From an uncultured Bacillota bacterium (lineage in GTDB: Bacteria; Bacillota_I; Bacilli_A; RFN20; CAG-826), in assembly GCA_949287245.1 (NCBI GenBank), contig CASEFL010000001.1, forward strand, positions 1-64,000: a DNA stretch of 64,000 nucleotides, written 5' to 3'. The position numbers and the translations under genes were made by a program. Positions within the stretch are counted from its first letter, which is position 1. Each line of letters starts with the position of its first letter. The notes under the pieces are model-generated. The model saw only the letters and a list, made by a program, of their open reading frames with translations. It had not been told where the DNA came from and made no database searches. Shown here one piece after another: positions 9,581 to 18,465 of the stretch.

Positions 9581-10183
9581 TTACATGAGACGGTTATAGT
9601 ATTCAATGATTTGAGCTTCGTTAATTTGTAAGGGGAGTTCATTTCTTTCAGGAAGACGAGCAAAGGTGCCTTGCATCTTTTCTGGATCAACCGTGAGATA
9701 GCCAGGAACATTTGGCTTTCCCTCTAAAGATTCTTTTACAACTTTTAAACTTGTATCACGAATCGCGATAACATCGTTAATGGAGCAAAGGTAACTAGCA
9801 ATATCAACTTTCTTACCGTTAACCGTAACGTGGCCGTGATTGACAAGTTGTCTTGCCGCTGCCCGAGTACGAGCAAATCCCATCCGATAGACAAGGTTAT
9901 CAAGACGGCTTTCTAAAATGCGGAAGAAAGCAAGACCGGTAACGGTTTTCTCTTTCTTAGCAAGTTCGAATAAACGACGGAATTGACGTTCGTTTACTCC
10001 ATAAAGTTCACGAAGCTTTTGCTTTTCAAGAAGCTGAGCGCCATATTCGGAAGGTTTTCTTTTCCGATCTTGGCCGTGTTGACCTGGGCCATAAGCCCGC
10101 TTTTTCATTTCATCACCGCTTTCAAGGATACTAAACCCAAAGCGGCGGCTCTTTTTCCATGTGGAGCCGGTATATCTGGACAT
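9581..10183 (-). CDS. rpsD: 30S ribosomal protein S4
   Basis: S4 is a primary 16S rRNA-binding protein that nucleates 30S assembly. The 200-residue product starts MSRYTGSTWKKSRR, has the YGPGQHGQ segment near residue 33 and the S4 RNA-binding domain (about residues 92-155, RLDNLVYRMGFARTRAAARQ). It has no N-terminal zinc cysteines, so it is the zinc-free form. The frame runs 16 codons upstream, but the Shine-Dalgarno AAGGAGG (10191-10197) points to ATG 10183. It is monocistronic, with a promoter at 10329-10357 and a structured leader, and divergent from ezrA, as in Bacillus. Confidence 0.97.
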   Translation of the reverse strand: MSRYTGSTWKKSRRFGFSILESGDEMKKRAYGPGQHGQDRKRKPSEYGAQLLEKQKLRELYGVNERQFRRLFELAKKEKTVTGLAFFRILESRLDNLVYRMGFARTRAAARQLVNHGHVTVNGKKVDIASYLCSINDVIAIRDTSLKVVKESLEGKPNVPGYLTVDPEKMQGTFARLPERNELPLQINEAQIIEYYNRLM

Positions 10184-10322
10184 ATCATTTCCTCCTTGTG
10201 TCCTACGCAAGAAACAAGGGGTCTTTTCCATCCTTTCGGGTGCTATCTCTTCACCTTCGTAGCTAAAGGGTACTTTTTTAAGATAGCGTCAGACAAAGGA
10301 GTATTGACCTGCTGCTCGCGCG
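10184..10322 (-). promoter_or_regulatory. Structured 5' leader of rpsD, probable S4 autoregulatory site
   Basis: The roughly 138-base leader contains two helices. A seven-base stem pairs 10242-10248 with 10281-10287. A six-base stem pairs 10194-10199 with 10214-10219, and its 3' arm includes part of the AAGGAGG Shine-Dalgarno, so translation can be shut by pairing. S4 is known to repress rpsD by binding its leader in Bacillus. Whether this RNA has the S4-binding pseudoknot was not established here. Confidence 0.65.
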
Positions 10323-10328
10323 TTGCGA

Positions 10329-10357
10329 ATTATCATCAAAGGCAATCAACTTGTCAA
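10329..10357 (-). promoter_or_regulatory. Sigma-A-type promoter of rpsD
   Basis: On the minus strand TTGACA (10352-10357) and GATAAT (10329-10334) are separated by 17 bases, close to consensus. Transcription should start near 10322. Confidence 0.85.
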
Positions 10358-10404
10358 GGAAGAGTTGTTTTTCTTCATTCTTTCCACTCTCTTTCCTGGA
10401 CTTG

Positions 10405-10413
10405 TGTTAGAAT
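10405..10413 (+). promoter_or_regulatory. Extended -10 promoter of ezrA
   Basis: TGTTAGAAT has the TGn extension plus TAGAAT (10408-10413), which suits a promoter lacking a good -35. The predicted start point is at or beside ATG 10421. Confidence 0.6.
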
Positions 10414-10420
10414 GCATACG

Positions 10421-12160
10421 ATGAAAAACCCATTGATTTTTGAAGGACTTAGTCCCATCCAAATTATCCTAATTGTTGGAGGAGTGATTCTCCTAATCAT
10501 TCTTCTTATTGTTTTATATTTCACGGCATTCCGACGTTATTTATCGCGTAAAAATGCGAAAGATTTAATTTCAACTTTTGAAAAACATCACGCAATGCTG
10601 GAAGGTGAAATTCAGCAATTTTATGCGCGTTTGGAACGGATTTCACAACTTAATTTAATTTACGCCACTAAGGCGAATGATTGGAAAAGAAAATTAATCG
10701 ACTTCCGTCAAGGTATTGATGCTCAAGCCTATAGTCAAGCGAATTTATTGCAAGAAGAAATTGAACGAGGAACAAGGAAAGAACTTGCACGTGATTTACC
10801 GAATGCAAAAAAGATTATTACCGAACATGCAACCCAGGTGGATCAACTTTATGATGAATTAAAGAAAATTTTGCAAGGGGAGGAGCAAGGGAGAGAAGCT
10901 TTAATTAATGCCCGTGCTTCGCTTCGAGAAGCAAAGCAAGCCTTTTATTCACAAAAAGATTCTTTGGATATGTTAATTGAACCTTTTGAGAAGGTTTTTC
11001 ATCGCTTAGAAGACTTATTAGAAGAGGTAGAAAACACGATTGATAGCGCCAATTATCAAGAAGCGAATAATATGCTACAAAAGCAAATTAATCCGGTGAT
11101 TAAGGAAATTACCAAAACTATCCCCTCTTTATCGGAATTATGTTTAGAAGTGAATCATCTTCTTCCCGAACGTTTTATTTCTTTACGAGCCTCTTTTGAA
11201 AATTTAGCGGCGACAGGTTATCCCTTACAACACTTAGCATCAAATCATGATTTGCAAGTACTTGATGATCGTATAGAGCATTGCCGCGAAGAATTAAAAA
11301 AGTTATCGATTCGCGGAGTGGAAGAAGAATGCCGTCTCATTGAAGAAAAGATGAAAAATCTTCAAGCTTCTTTACAAAAAGAGGTCGAAGCACGGCATAT
11401 TTTTGAAACAACAATCGATGATGCTTACTTACAAGAAACAGAACTTTCTTCTGATTTTATTAATTTGTGTCATGCCCTTCCTAAGGTTCGGGGAATTTAT
11501 TTGCTTGATGAAGAAGACCAAGCGAAAAACGATCTTATTCAAAATGTCGTTAATCAATGTGGGGCTAGTCGACGAGTTCTTGACACTTATATTCATAACA
11601 CCATTAAACAACCTTATACTTTATTGCTTTCCAAAGAAGAACAATTACAAAATCAAGTGAAAGAAGGAAAAGAAGAAATTTCTTCCTTCCGTGCTTATCT
11701 TTCTTCTTTAAAAGTTGATGCTGAGAAAAATCAACACCTTCTTCCGCAAGTTGCCAAAAAAGTGGCAGAAATCGAAGTTATGCTTAAAGAAATCAATAAT
11801 TCTTCTTTAATTAACCAAAAAGAAAAAGATATTCTTCATCTTCATGAATTGCTTGATTCTTTAAATGAAACACTTTCTTCTTTACCAATTGATATTAAAA
11901 AAGCGAATGCTCTTGGGCAAGAATTGAATGAAAAAGCCTCCGCTTTATATGAGGAAGTCCTCTCTTTAAAAGAAAACGAAGAAAAAGCGGCGACAGCAAT
12001 TCTTGAAGCCAATTCTTACCGCAACGATAGAACAGAAAATGAAAATCGTTGTTTGCAAGCGGAGGCTCTTTATCAAAATGGCGAATATGCCAATGCCTAT
12101 GCTTTAGCTTTAGAAGTAATCAAACAAAGTGCACTTCAAGAAGGAAGAGAAACGGAATGA
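10421..12160 (+). CDS. ezrA: Septation ring formation regulator EzrA
   Basis: EzrA is a membrane-anchored spectrin-like regulator of FtsZ ring formation in Bacilli. The 579-residue protein has one N-terminal transmembrane helix (about residues 13-37) followed by a long, mostly helical, Glu/Lys-rich cytoplasmic part. Gene order confirms the assignment: divergent from rpsD and followed by iscS and thiI, as in Bacillus. The frame stays open far upstream through the rpsD region, but that is a chance extension. ATG 10412 lies inside the -10 hexamer, so ATG 10421 is preferred; no Shine-Dalgarno is visible. The family diverges quickly in sequence, so identity rests partly on context. Confidence 0.85.
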   Translation: MKNPLIFEGLSPIQIILIVGGVILLIILLIVLYFTAFRRYLSRKNAKDLISTFEKHHAMLEGEIQQFYARLERISQLNLIYATKANDWKRKLIDFRQGIDAQAYSQANLLQEEIERGTRKELARDLPNAKKIITEHATQVDQLYDELKKILQGEEQGREALINARASLREAKQAFYSQKDSLDMLIEPFEKVFHRLEDLLEEVENTIDSANYQEANNMLQKQINPVIKEITKTIPSLSELCLEVNHLLPERFISLRASFENLAATGYPLQHLASNHDLQVLDDRIEHCREELKKLSIRGVEEECRLIEEKMKNLQASLQKEVEARHIFETTIDDAYLQETELSSDFINLCHALPKVRGIYLLDEEDQAKNDLIQNVVNQCGASRRVLDTYIHNTIKQPYTLLLSKEEQLQNQVKEGKEEISSFRAYLSSLKVDAEKNQHLLPQVAKKVAEIEVMLKEINNSSLINQKEKDILHLHELLDSLNETLSSLPIDIKKANALGQELNEKASALYEEVLSLKENEEKAATAILEANSYRNDRTENENRCLQAEALYQNGEYANAYALALEVIKQSALQEGRETE

Positions 12161-13299
12161 TTTATTTTGATCATGCTTCGACTACTATTTCTTCTTCCGC
12201 GGTTCTTTCTTATTATCAAGAAGTAAGCAAGGAATATTTTGGAAATAGTGGTTCTCTACATAAAGCAGGTTTTCTTTCTACAAATGCATTAGAAAAAGCT
12301 CGACGAGATATCATAAATTCCTTTTCTTTAAAGGATTATTCTTGTGTATTCACTAGTGGAGCGACGGAGGCGAATAACTTAGCTATTCATGGATTCTCTT
12401 ATCGCTATCAAGCACGTGGGAAACATCTTATTACTTCTCTTGGCGAACACCCTTCTGTTTTAGAAACTTTTCGCCATTTAGAAAAAGAAGGCTTTGATGT
12501 GACGTATTTACCTCTTGATTCAAAAACTGGCGCGATTCGTCTAACGGATTTAAAAGATGCCCTTCGTGAAGATACGATTTTTATTTCCATTATGGCCATT
12601 AATAATGAAACCGGTGCCATATCTCCTCTTGAAGAAATAAGAGAACTTCTTTCTTCTTATCCAAAAATTATTTTTCATTCTGATTTTACGCAAGCGGCTT
12701 TTAAAGGGTTGCCACATTCCTTTTATTCCCTTCCTGACGCTCTTTCTTTTTCTGCGCACAAATTTGGGGGACAAAAAGGGCATGGCTTTCTTTTATTTCG
12801 AAAAAAACTTTTTCTTGAGCCACTTCAATATGGAGGAGGTCAAGAATTTTCTTATCGTTCAGGAACGGTTGATGTTCCTGGTGCCTTAACGACCGCCTAT
12901 GCTTTAAAACTCGCGAAAGAATATGAGCAAGAAGGATATCAAAATGTAAGGAAAATCCGTTCTTTTATCGTCTCTTATTTACTTTCTCATCAAGAAGAAT
13001 ATGTTCTACATGAAGGAGAAAAAAATTGCCCTTACCTTTTGAATTTTTCCTTTCAAAAGAAGAAGTCTTCTGTGATTGCTGAAGCCTTATCGGGAAAAGG
13101 GATTTATGTTTCTACGGTGTCCGCTTGTTCTTCAAAGAAAGAGGAAGCTTCTACCGTTCTTTTAGCCATGGGAATAGATAAGGAATTGGCCAAAAATTCC
13201 CTGCGTTTATCTTTTGGGAAAGAAAACACTTTGGATGAAGCACAGTTTTTTATTGAAACTTTAGAAAAATTACGAAAGGAATTAATTAATCGCTCATGA
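12157..13299 (+). CDS. iscS: Cysteine desulfurase (NifS/IscS type)
   Basis: This PLP enzyme takes sulfur from cysteine and, in this context, passes it to ThiI for tRNA 4-thiouridine. The 380-residue protein begins MIYFDHASTT, has the PLP-lysine segment SAHKFGGQKGHG near residue 200 and the mobile persulfide loop STVSACSS near residue 322. The ATG overlaps the ezrA stop by four bases (ATGA), so the long in-frame extension to 12049 inside ezrA is not used. It is followed directly by thiI, the arrangement known from Bacillus (nifZ-thiI). Confidence 0.95.
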   Translation: MIYFDHASTTISSSAVLSYYQEVSKEYFGNSGSLHKAGFLSTNALEKARRDIINSFSLKDYSCVFTSGATEANNLAIHGFSYRYQARGKHLITSLGEHPSVLETFRHLEKEGFDVTYLPLDSKTGAIRLTDLKDALREDTIFISIMAINNETGAISPLEEIRELLSSYPKIIFHSDFTQAAFKGLPHSFYSLPDALSFSAHKFGGQKGHGFLLFRKKLFLEPLQYGGGQEFSYRSGTVDVPGALTTAYALKLAKEYEQEGYQNVRKIRSFIVSYLLSHQEEYVLHEGEKNCPYLLNFSFQKKKSSVIAEALSGKGIYVSTVSACSSKKEEASTVLLAMGIDKELAKNSLRLSFGKENTLDEAQFFIETLEKLRKELINRS

Positions 13300-14507
13300 T
13301 GAAATATTCACATCTTTTACTTCATTTTGGGGAACTTTCTACGAAAGGAATAAACAAAAAAGCGTTTATTACTCGCTTCATGCAGTCTTTAAGACGATTA
13401 GGGAAGAAAGAATTTCCCGAATGTACGATTACAAGTGATTATGCGCATGCATATATCAAACTTGAAGAAAATAGCGATTTTTCTCATATTTTGTCTTTTG
13501 TTCAAGAGCTTCCTGGCATTCAAAGAATTACGCCAGTTGTTGCGACAACTTTATCTCTTGATGACATGAAAAAAGATAGTTTAACGATGGTTAAAGATCT
13601 TTCTTTTCATTCTTTTAAAGTTCGCGTCCGCCGCCCCAACCATCGTTATCCAATTGAAGGATTAGAAGTTGCTCGTCAAATTGGCGGTTATTTATTAGCA
13701 AATTTAAAAGGAATTCACGTTGATGTTCATCACCCTGATCTTTATCTTGATGTCGAAATTCGTGAAAATGTTACGTATTTATCTTCTCTTTCTTATGAGG
13801 GAGCCGGGGGCTATCCTTTAGGAAGCGGTGGTAAAGCTTTGATGCTTTTATCCGGGGGCATTGATTCTCCTGTTGCTTCTTATCTCCTTTTAAAACGAGG
13901 ATTAAAACTTGAATATATCCATTTTGCTGCCCCACCTTATACAAGTAGTGCTGTTATTGATAAATTAGCGGATCTTTTAACTTCATTGTCTTCCTATCAA
14001 GAGAAAATACTTTTGCATGTGGTCCCTTTTACGAATCTTCAACTTTCAATATATGAACATGTTGATGAACCTTATTGCATTACGATCATGCGAAGAATGA
14101 TGCTTCGTATTGCTTCTTCCTTTGCTCGTACTCATCATCTTAGTGCTTTAGCCACAGGGGAATCTGTTGGCCAGGTCGCAAGTCAGACTGTGGAATCCAT
14201 GGAAGCCATAAATGCTGTAACCACGCTTCCTATTCTTCGCCCTCTTGTTGCCGTAGATAAAGTCGAGATTATGAAAATGGCAAAAAAGATTGGGACTTAC
14301 GAAATATCCATACGTCCTTACGAAGATTGTTGTACAATTTTTAAGCCAAAAAAACCTAAGACAAAACCGAAAGAAAAAGAATGTCTTTATTATGAAAGCA
14401 AATGGGACTATGAAAAAGAAATAGAAGAAATTGTTCAAAAGATGAAAACCTACGAGTTAAGCGAAGATGGTTGTTTACTTTTGAAAGAAAAAAAGGAGAA
14501 AAACTAA
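13296..14507 (+). CDS. thiI: tRNA 4-thiouridine synthase ThiI
   Basis: ThiI adenylates U8 of tRNA and transfers sulfur from the cysteine desulfurase to give 4-thiouridine, a near-UV sensor base; in some bacteria it also serves thiamin synthesis. The 403-residue form has a ferredoxin-like/THUMP region (about residues 1-165) and a PP-loop ATPase with [12 protein letters not shown] near residue 187. The C-terminal rhodanese domain of enterobacterial ThiI is missing, as usual in Bacillota. A CC pair near residue 345 precedes a Lys/Pro-rich stretch. Start overlaps the iscS stop by four bases. Confidence 0.95.
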   Translation: MMKYSHLLLHFGELSTKGINKKAFITRFMQSLRRLGKKEFPECTITSDYAHAYIKLEENSDFSHILSFVQELPGIQRITPVVATTLSLDDMKKDSLTMVKDLSFHSFKVRVRRPNHRYPIEGLEVARQIGGYLLANLKGIHVDVHHPDLYLDVEIRENVTYLSSLSYEGAGGYPLGSGGKALMLLSGGIDSPVASYLLLKRGLKLEYIHFAAPPYTSSAVIDKLADLLTSLSSYQEKILLHVVPFTNLQLSIYEHVDEPYCITIMRRMMLRIASSFARTHHLSALATGESVGQVASQTVESMEAINAVTTLPILRPLVAVDKVEIMKMAKKIGTYEISIRPYEDCCTIFKPKKPKTKPKEKECLYYESKWDYEKEIEEIVQKMKTYELSEDGCLLLKEKKEKN

Positions 14508-14881
14508 TGAAAAGAATTGCCTTAATTGCTCACGACCATAAAAAAGCAGAAATGATTGCTTGGGCTATTGAAAATAAAGAAGTTCTAGCTCCTCATGAAC
14601 TATATGGAACAGGCACGACTGCGCGTCTTGTTTCAAAAGAAACCGGATTAAAAGTAACCCCTTATTTATCGGGTCCTTTGGGCGGGGATCAACAGATTGG
14701 GGCAGCCATCGCGGAAGGAAAAATTGATGTTGTTGTCTTCTTTTGGGATCCCTTAGAATCTCAACCTCACGATCCTGATGTCAAAGCTCTTTTACGCATT
14801 GCGGCTGTTTATGATATCCCTATTGCCACGACAAGAACCGGGGCCGAATGGTTAATTCATTCTCCTTTTTTATCAAAATAA
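14507..14881 (+). CDS. mgsA: Methylglyoxal synthase
   Basis: This enzyme converts dihydroxyacetone phosphate to methylglyoxal and phosphate, a bypass that relieves phosphosugar build-up. The 124-residue protein starts [13 protein letters not shown] and has [13 protein letters not shown], holding the catalytic Asp, and [20 protein letters not shown], both diagnostic. The frame extends 12 codons into thiI, but ATG 14507 overlaps the thiI stop by one base (TAATG) and has AGGAG at the right distance. It is last in ezrA-iscS-thiI-mgsA and fits the glycolytic and glycogen genes in the window. Confidence 0.95.
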   Translation: MKRIALIAHDHKKAEMIAWAIENKEVLAPHELYGTGTTARLVSKETGLKVTPYLSGPLGGDQQIGAAIAEGKIDVVVFFWDPLESQPHDPDVKALLRIAAVYDIPIATTRTGAEWLIHSPFLSK

Positions 14882-14896
14882 CGCTTAAAATCAAGA

Positions 14897-14923
14897 AAAA
14901 AAGCCGCGTTTTGCGGCTTTTTT
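14897..14923. terminator. Bidirectional terminator between mgsA and rplT
   Basis: GCCGC (14903-14907) pairs with GCGGC (14913-14917) around a five-base loop; A and T runs on either side extend the stem and supply a T tail for both strands. Confidence 0.85.
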
Positions 14924-14939
14924 AAAGAAAAGAACGCGA

Positions 14940-15314
14940 TTATCGTGCAAGTGCTTTTTTGGCGCTTTCACAAAGTCCTTTAAAGGCGACAGGGTCATGA
15001 ATGGCAAGTTCAGAAAGCATTTTTCTATTTAAGCCATGACCATCTTTTGTGACAATTCCTGCTTTGGTAAGGCCGTTCATAAAAGCGCTATAACTTAAGC
15101 CATTTTGATGACAAGCGGCGTTAATTCTTTTAATCCAAAGTTTACGGAAATTGCTTTTTTCTTGTTTCCGTCCAATATAGGCATATCTCCAACCACGAAG
15201 AACTTGTTCTTTTGCGGTTTTAAAAAGGAGATGCTTTGAACCAAAGTAACCTTCTGCAGCACGTAAAATTTTCTTACGGCGAGCTCTTGTTTGAACACTA
15301 TTTTTTACACGCAT
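14940..15314 (-). CDS. rplT: 50S ribosomal protein L20
   Basis: L20 binds 23S rRNA early in 50S assembly and represses its own operon through the infC leader. The 124-residue protein begins [17 protein letters not shown], with the very basic N-terminal extension and the globular segment [24 protein letters not shown]. It is last in infC-rpmI-rplT, 12 bases after rpmI, with a bidirectional terminator downstream. Confidence 0.97.
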   Translation of the reverse strand: MRVKNSVQTRARRKKILRAAEGYFGSKHLLFKTAKEQVLRGWRYAYIGRKQEKSNFRKLWIKRINAACHQNGLSYSAFMNGLTKAGIVTKDGHGLNRKMLSELAIHDPVAFKGLCESAKKALAR

Positions 15315-15326
15315 TTCCTCTTCCTC

Positions 15327-15521
15327 CTATCGTTGATACATTCCTTCTAAACGGTGCATATCGGTTTCATGCACGAGCGTTCTTTTTGAAAGATGTTTCT
15401 TTTGTTTTGTAGTCTTATTTGGCGCAAAATGGCCCATATAAGCTTTCTTTCTTTTTAATTTCCCAGTGCCGGTTACTTTAATACGCTTGGCAAGCGTACG
15501 GCTGGATTTCATTTTTGGCAT
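15327..15521 (-). CDS. rpmI: 50S ribosomal protein L35
   Basis: The 64-residue basic protein MPKMKSSRTLAKRIKVTG is a typical L35. The frame is open ten codons upstream, but GGAGGA just before ATG 15521 and the conserved N-terminus fix the start. Middle gene of infC-rpmI-rplT; L20 binding to the leader is expected to co-regulate it. Confidence 0.96.
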   Translation of the reverse strand: MPKMKSSRTLAKRIKVTGTGKLKRKKAYMGHFAPNKTTKQKKHLSKRTLVHETDMHRLEGMYQR

Positions 15522-15531
15522 AACTTTCCTC

Positions 15532-16083
15532 CTACTTTTTCTTTGGCCCAATGATTGTTTTTAGCCATTTTCCTTCCCAGAAGGCTGGCTTTTCGATTTG
15601 GCTGACATCGCTTAGCTCTTCTTGGAAGCGAGTAAGGACGGCTTCACCAATTTCCTTATGTGCCATTTGTCTTCCACGGAAGACGACACAAACGAGTACT
15701 TTTGCGCCCCCTTCAATGAGTTCACGAGCTTTTCTTGCTTTGGTCTCAATGTCATGTTGTCCAATGGAAGGGGAGAGTTGAATTTGTCTCAACTCACTAC
15801 CACGATTTCCTCTTTTTGCGGCCCGTTCTTGCTTTTGTTTCTCGAAACGATATTTTCCGTAATCAAGAATTTTGCAAACGGGAGGTGTTGCTTGAGGAGC
15901 AATACAGAAGAGATCAAGATTGTAGTTTTGTGCAAGCTGATATGCCGCACGGCTACTCATTACACCTAGGGAATCTCCTTCAGGAGAGATGACGCGAACT
16001 TCCGGATAATGGATGTTTTCGTTGATGGGGTCGACACGTTTTTGCGGCCGTTTTTGGTCGCGTGGATTGAAATTAGCGATGAT
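15532..16083 (-). CDS. infC: Translation initiation factor IF-3 with a non-ATG (ATC) start
   Basis: IF-3 keeps 30S subunits free and checks the start codon. From the first internal ATG (15960) the frame would lack most of the N-domain. The conserved N-domain continues upstream in frame (RVDPINENIHYPEVRVISPE) to a TAA at 16084-16086, and only two ATC codons follow that stop, at 16083 and 16080. The Shine-Dalgarno AAGGAGG (16089-16095) lies 5 or 8 bases before them, so translation starts at ATC. IF-3 genes are known for AUU/AUC-type starts that let IF-3 repress itself. The full product is 182-183 residues, the normal length. Confidence 0.92.
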   Translation of the reverse strand: MIANFNPRDQKRPQKRVDPINENIHYPEVRVISPEGDSLGVMSSRAAYQLAQNYNLDLFCIAPQATPPVCKILDYGKYRFEKQKQERAAKRGNRGSELRQIQLSPSIGQHDIETKARKARELIEGGAKVLVCVVFRGRQMAHKEIGEAVLTRFQEELSDVSQIEKPAFWEGKWLKTIIGPKKK

Positions 16084-16095
16084 TTAGTCCTCCTT

Positions 16096-16216
16096 ACTAC
16101 GAAAATAGGCGTGGAAGTCCACGCCCGAGTTACCATAAGGATGATTCCTTGGTAGCTTTTTGCCGAGGCTTACTAGCCTCCGGCGAGCCGGGTTAGGGCT
16201 TCTTTCTACTTTCGAC
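16096..16216 (-). promoter_or_regulatory. L20-type leader RNA of infC-rpmI-rplT
   Basis: Between the predicted start point (about 16216) and the infC Shine-Dalgarno lie two strong hairpins on the minus strand: one around 16162-16184, with the core stem 16165-16170/16175-16180, and one of seven base pairs at 16108-16125. The second is followed by TATTTT, so it can act as a terminator. This matches the known attenuation of infC operons by L20 in Bacillota. Assignment rests on position and structure, not on a covariance search. Confidence 0.75.
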
Positions 16217-16222
16217 GTTGCA

Positions 16223-16250
16223 ATGATACGAATTATTTTTTAGAAGTCAA
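16223..16250 (-). promoter_or_regulatory. Promoter of infC-rpmI-rplT
   Basis: On the minus strand TTGACT (16245-16250) and TATCAT (16223-16228) are 16 bases apart. The -35 lies within the last codons of the upstream HAD gene. Confidence 0.75.
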
Positions 16251-16898
16251 TAGCCTTTTATAATCTTGGCTTGCCTGTTTTAGTGATGGATAAACACCTT
16301 TTAACAAGGGAAGCAAACCTTGGGGAGGAAGAGTTAAATCGGGAATAAAAATTGTGGGGATATTTGCTTTAATCGCAGCAATTGCACCAGAGGGCGCGTC
16401 TTCAAAAGCAAGAGAAGTGAAGGGATCAGCATGACTAACATTTAAGGCGAGTTGATAACAATCGGGAAAAGGCTTTCCTCTTTTTGTCTCTTTTGTCGAA
16501 ATAACATCTTTAAATATAGGTAAAAGGCCGACTTCAAAGAGCATTTCGCGAATCGTTTCTTTTTTGGAAGAACTAACAACATATAGCGCAATATTTTGCT
16601 GATAAAAACGATAAAGTCCTTCTTTAGCCCCTTCTTTTAAAGAAAAATGATGGCTCTTTTTCCAATCATCCATCAGAGCGATCCTCCGCTCACGAAGAAG
16701 ATTGGGGTCAATTGAGGGGTAGCGTTCTTGTAAATATAGATTGGCTAAATTACGGTCTAAACTTCGCAAAAGAAGAAAATTGGCACGTTTTGGATCTAAA
16801 GAGAAAGAACAAATCGCTTCCTTCCAAAAATGTTGATAGATTTTTTCGCTATCAAAGATTGTGCCATCAAAATCAAAAAATGCGGTCTTTATGTTCAT
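16233..16898 (-). CDS. HAD-superfamily phosphatase, beta-phosphoglucomutase-like
   Basis: The 221-residue protein has all four HAD motifs: DFDGTIFDSE near residue 9 (nucleophile Asp), VVSSSK near residue 108, GKPFPDCY near residue 145 with its Lys, and FEDAPSG near residue 166. A helical cap lies between motifs I and II, as in beta-phosphoglucomutase and small phosphosugar phosphatases. The substrate cannot be read from sequence; a sugar phosphate is likely. AAGGAAG precedes the ATG. The infC promoter is embedded in its 3' end. Confidence 0.85.
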   Translation of the reverse strand: MNIKTAFFDFDGTIFDSEKIYQHFWKEAICSFSLDPKRANFLLLRSLDRNLANLYLQERYPSIDPNLLRERRIALMDDWKKSHHFSLKEGAKEGLYRFYQQNIALYVVSSSKKETIREMLFEVGLLPIFKDVISTKETKRGKPFPDCYQLALNVSHADPFTSLAFEDAPSGAIAAIKANIPTIFIPDLTLPPQGLLPLLKGVYPSLKQASQDYKRLLTSKK

Positions 16899-16970
16899 CT
16901 TTCTTCCTTCTTTGATAAACTAAGGAAGTAAAATAATCTTAACAAGTTTTAAGGTTTATAGGGAATCGTT

Positions 16971-18464
16971 ATGGCAAAAACTAAATCAGGGAAAGCAACG
17001 GAATCAGCAAAATCAACAAAAACGGCTAAACCATCGAAATTAGATAAATCGATAGGAGAAATGCAAAAGGAATTTGAAAAGATTTGGAATGCTCTTTTAG
17101 TGTCGGAAAAAGACAAAAGGGATTATGTTTTTGTCGATATTAGTAACCGTACTTGCGAAGAAGAGTTAACGGAAGTGGCGAAGAAAAATTCTATATTCCT
17201 TAGTCAATCTGCAAAAGTTTCTGAAACTTTTTTAAAAAAGATGGAAACGGAAATTGCTACATTTTTTCAGAGCGCTGAAAAGAATATTAAAAATAACGAT
17301 AAACAAAACTTTACACAACAGCTCTTCTATTCTTTTGCCTATCTTTTTGTTGTTTATACTCTTGCCCGCCGGGAATCAAGGAAAAAACTTTTAAATCGTT
17401 ATACGTTTGAAAATGATAATAATTGTTCTTATTCTGTAAAAGGGAAATTTTCTTCTACCATTCAAGATTTAATTGAGACACATAAATATGAAGCTTTTGC
17501 CTCTTGGAATGGTTTTTTCTTGCATATGGAATATATGGCGGAAGCCATTATTGAAGGGCCGTCAGAAGAATTGATCGATAAAACGCATGCTTTGTGTCGA
17601 GATTATCCTTCCCAACAAGGCTATGCCAATCATTTTGGGGAACTTGTCGCGAATTTTTATTCTCTCCATTTAGAGAAACTCTTTGTTGCCTATGATGAGG
17701 ATGAAGTGAAGGATAAAAAGATTAAGTTCCATGATGTTGATAAAAGCTTAAATAAAGTTCTTTTTCACTACAAAAAAATGATTGAACCACGGGTGATTTT
17801 TGGCTTAAAAAAGATGCACGACATTGTTCTTGAAGGAAAGGGAAAGAAAAATAGCGGTCCAAACGAAGTAACAAAAGAGGAACATTCTTATGCAAAATTC
17901 CATTTAAATTATGGCCGCTTACTCGCCCTAGTTGGGAAAGCAGATGAAGCAAGAATGCAAATCATGGAGGCCATTAACGGAATAAAGGATAGTCCAACAC
18001 GCGCCTCTACTTTAGCAAGATATGAAGACTATTTACGGGAAATTGTCTCGATTCGTGCTTTTCTTGATATGAAAATGGAATTTTTAACGGTTTCCGAAGC
18101 TCAAGAACAATTGAAAAGCGAAAAAATTACGAATATTGCTTATGTCTCTATTTTCTCTGCTTTAGTTGGTTTTGTCACCGCGACTTTATCTTCGATGGCT
18201 CAGGTGAGTAGTCTTACGCATCTAGCCTTATTGATTTCTCTTGTTGCTTTTGCCTTTGGTTTTGTAATTTCACTCATTCTTCTTTTTATCCTTCTTGTCA
18301 ATCGGAAAAGGGTTAAGAGCAATAAAGGAGCCTATGCCATTGTTGCGATGTCCTTATCAGTATGTCTTATTTCCTTTGTTGTAATTCTTGTTCTTTCCTT
18401 CTTTATGCCATCTTCTCCTCTTGAGGCGGAAGCTCTTTCTTTTATTCTTTTAGGGGCAAAATAA
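16971..18464 (+). CDS. Unrecognised protein with three C-terminal membrane helices, partnered with PP2C
   Basis: I do not recognise this 497-residue protein. The first 27 residues are a low-complexity Lys/Ser/Thr/Ala tail. Residues from about 28 to 385 are soluble and mainly helical; SYAKFHLNYGRLLALVGKAD followed by helices resembles a TPR-like pair. Three hydrophobic helices span about residues 388-475, so the bulk should face the cytoplasm. The gene ends one base before a PP2C phosphatase gene whose Shine-Dalgarno lies inside this frame, so the two are translationally coupled. A role in phosphorylation-dependent signalling is inferred only from the partner. Confidence 0.75.
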   Translation: MAKTKSGKATESAKSTKTAKPSKLDKSIGEMQKEFEKIWNALLVSEKDKRDYVFVDISNRTCEEELTEVAKKNSIFLSQSAKVSETFLKKMETEIATFFQSAEKNIKNNDKQNFTQQLFYSFAYLFVVYTLARRESRKKLLNRYTFENDNNCSYSVKGKFSSTIQDLIETHKYEAFASWNGFFLHMEYMAEAIIEGPSEELIDKTHALCRDYPSQQGYANHFGELVANFYSLHLEKLFVAYDEDEVKDKKIKFHDVDKSLNKVLFHYKKMIEPRVIFGLKKMHDIVLEGKGKKNSGPNEVTKEEHSYAKFHLNYGRLLALVGKADEARMQIMEAINGIKDSPTRASTLARYEDYLREIVSIRAFLDMKMEFLTVSEAQEQLKSEKITNIAYVSIFSALVGFVTATLSSMAQVSSLTHLALLISLVAFAFGFVISLILLFILLVNRKRVKSNKGAYAIVAMSLSVCLISFVVILVLSFFMPSSPLEAEALSFILLGAK

Positions 18465-18465
18465 G

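Noticed and set aside
9983-10420. N-terminal extension of ezrA overlapping rpsD
   Set aside because: It is antisense to rpsD and its leader, upstream of the ezrA promoter, with no domain content.
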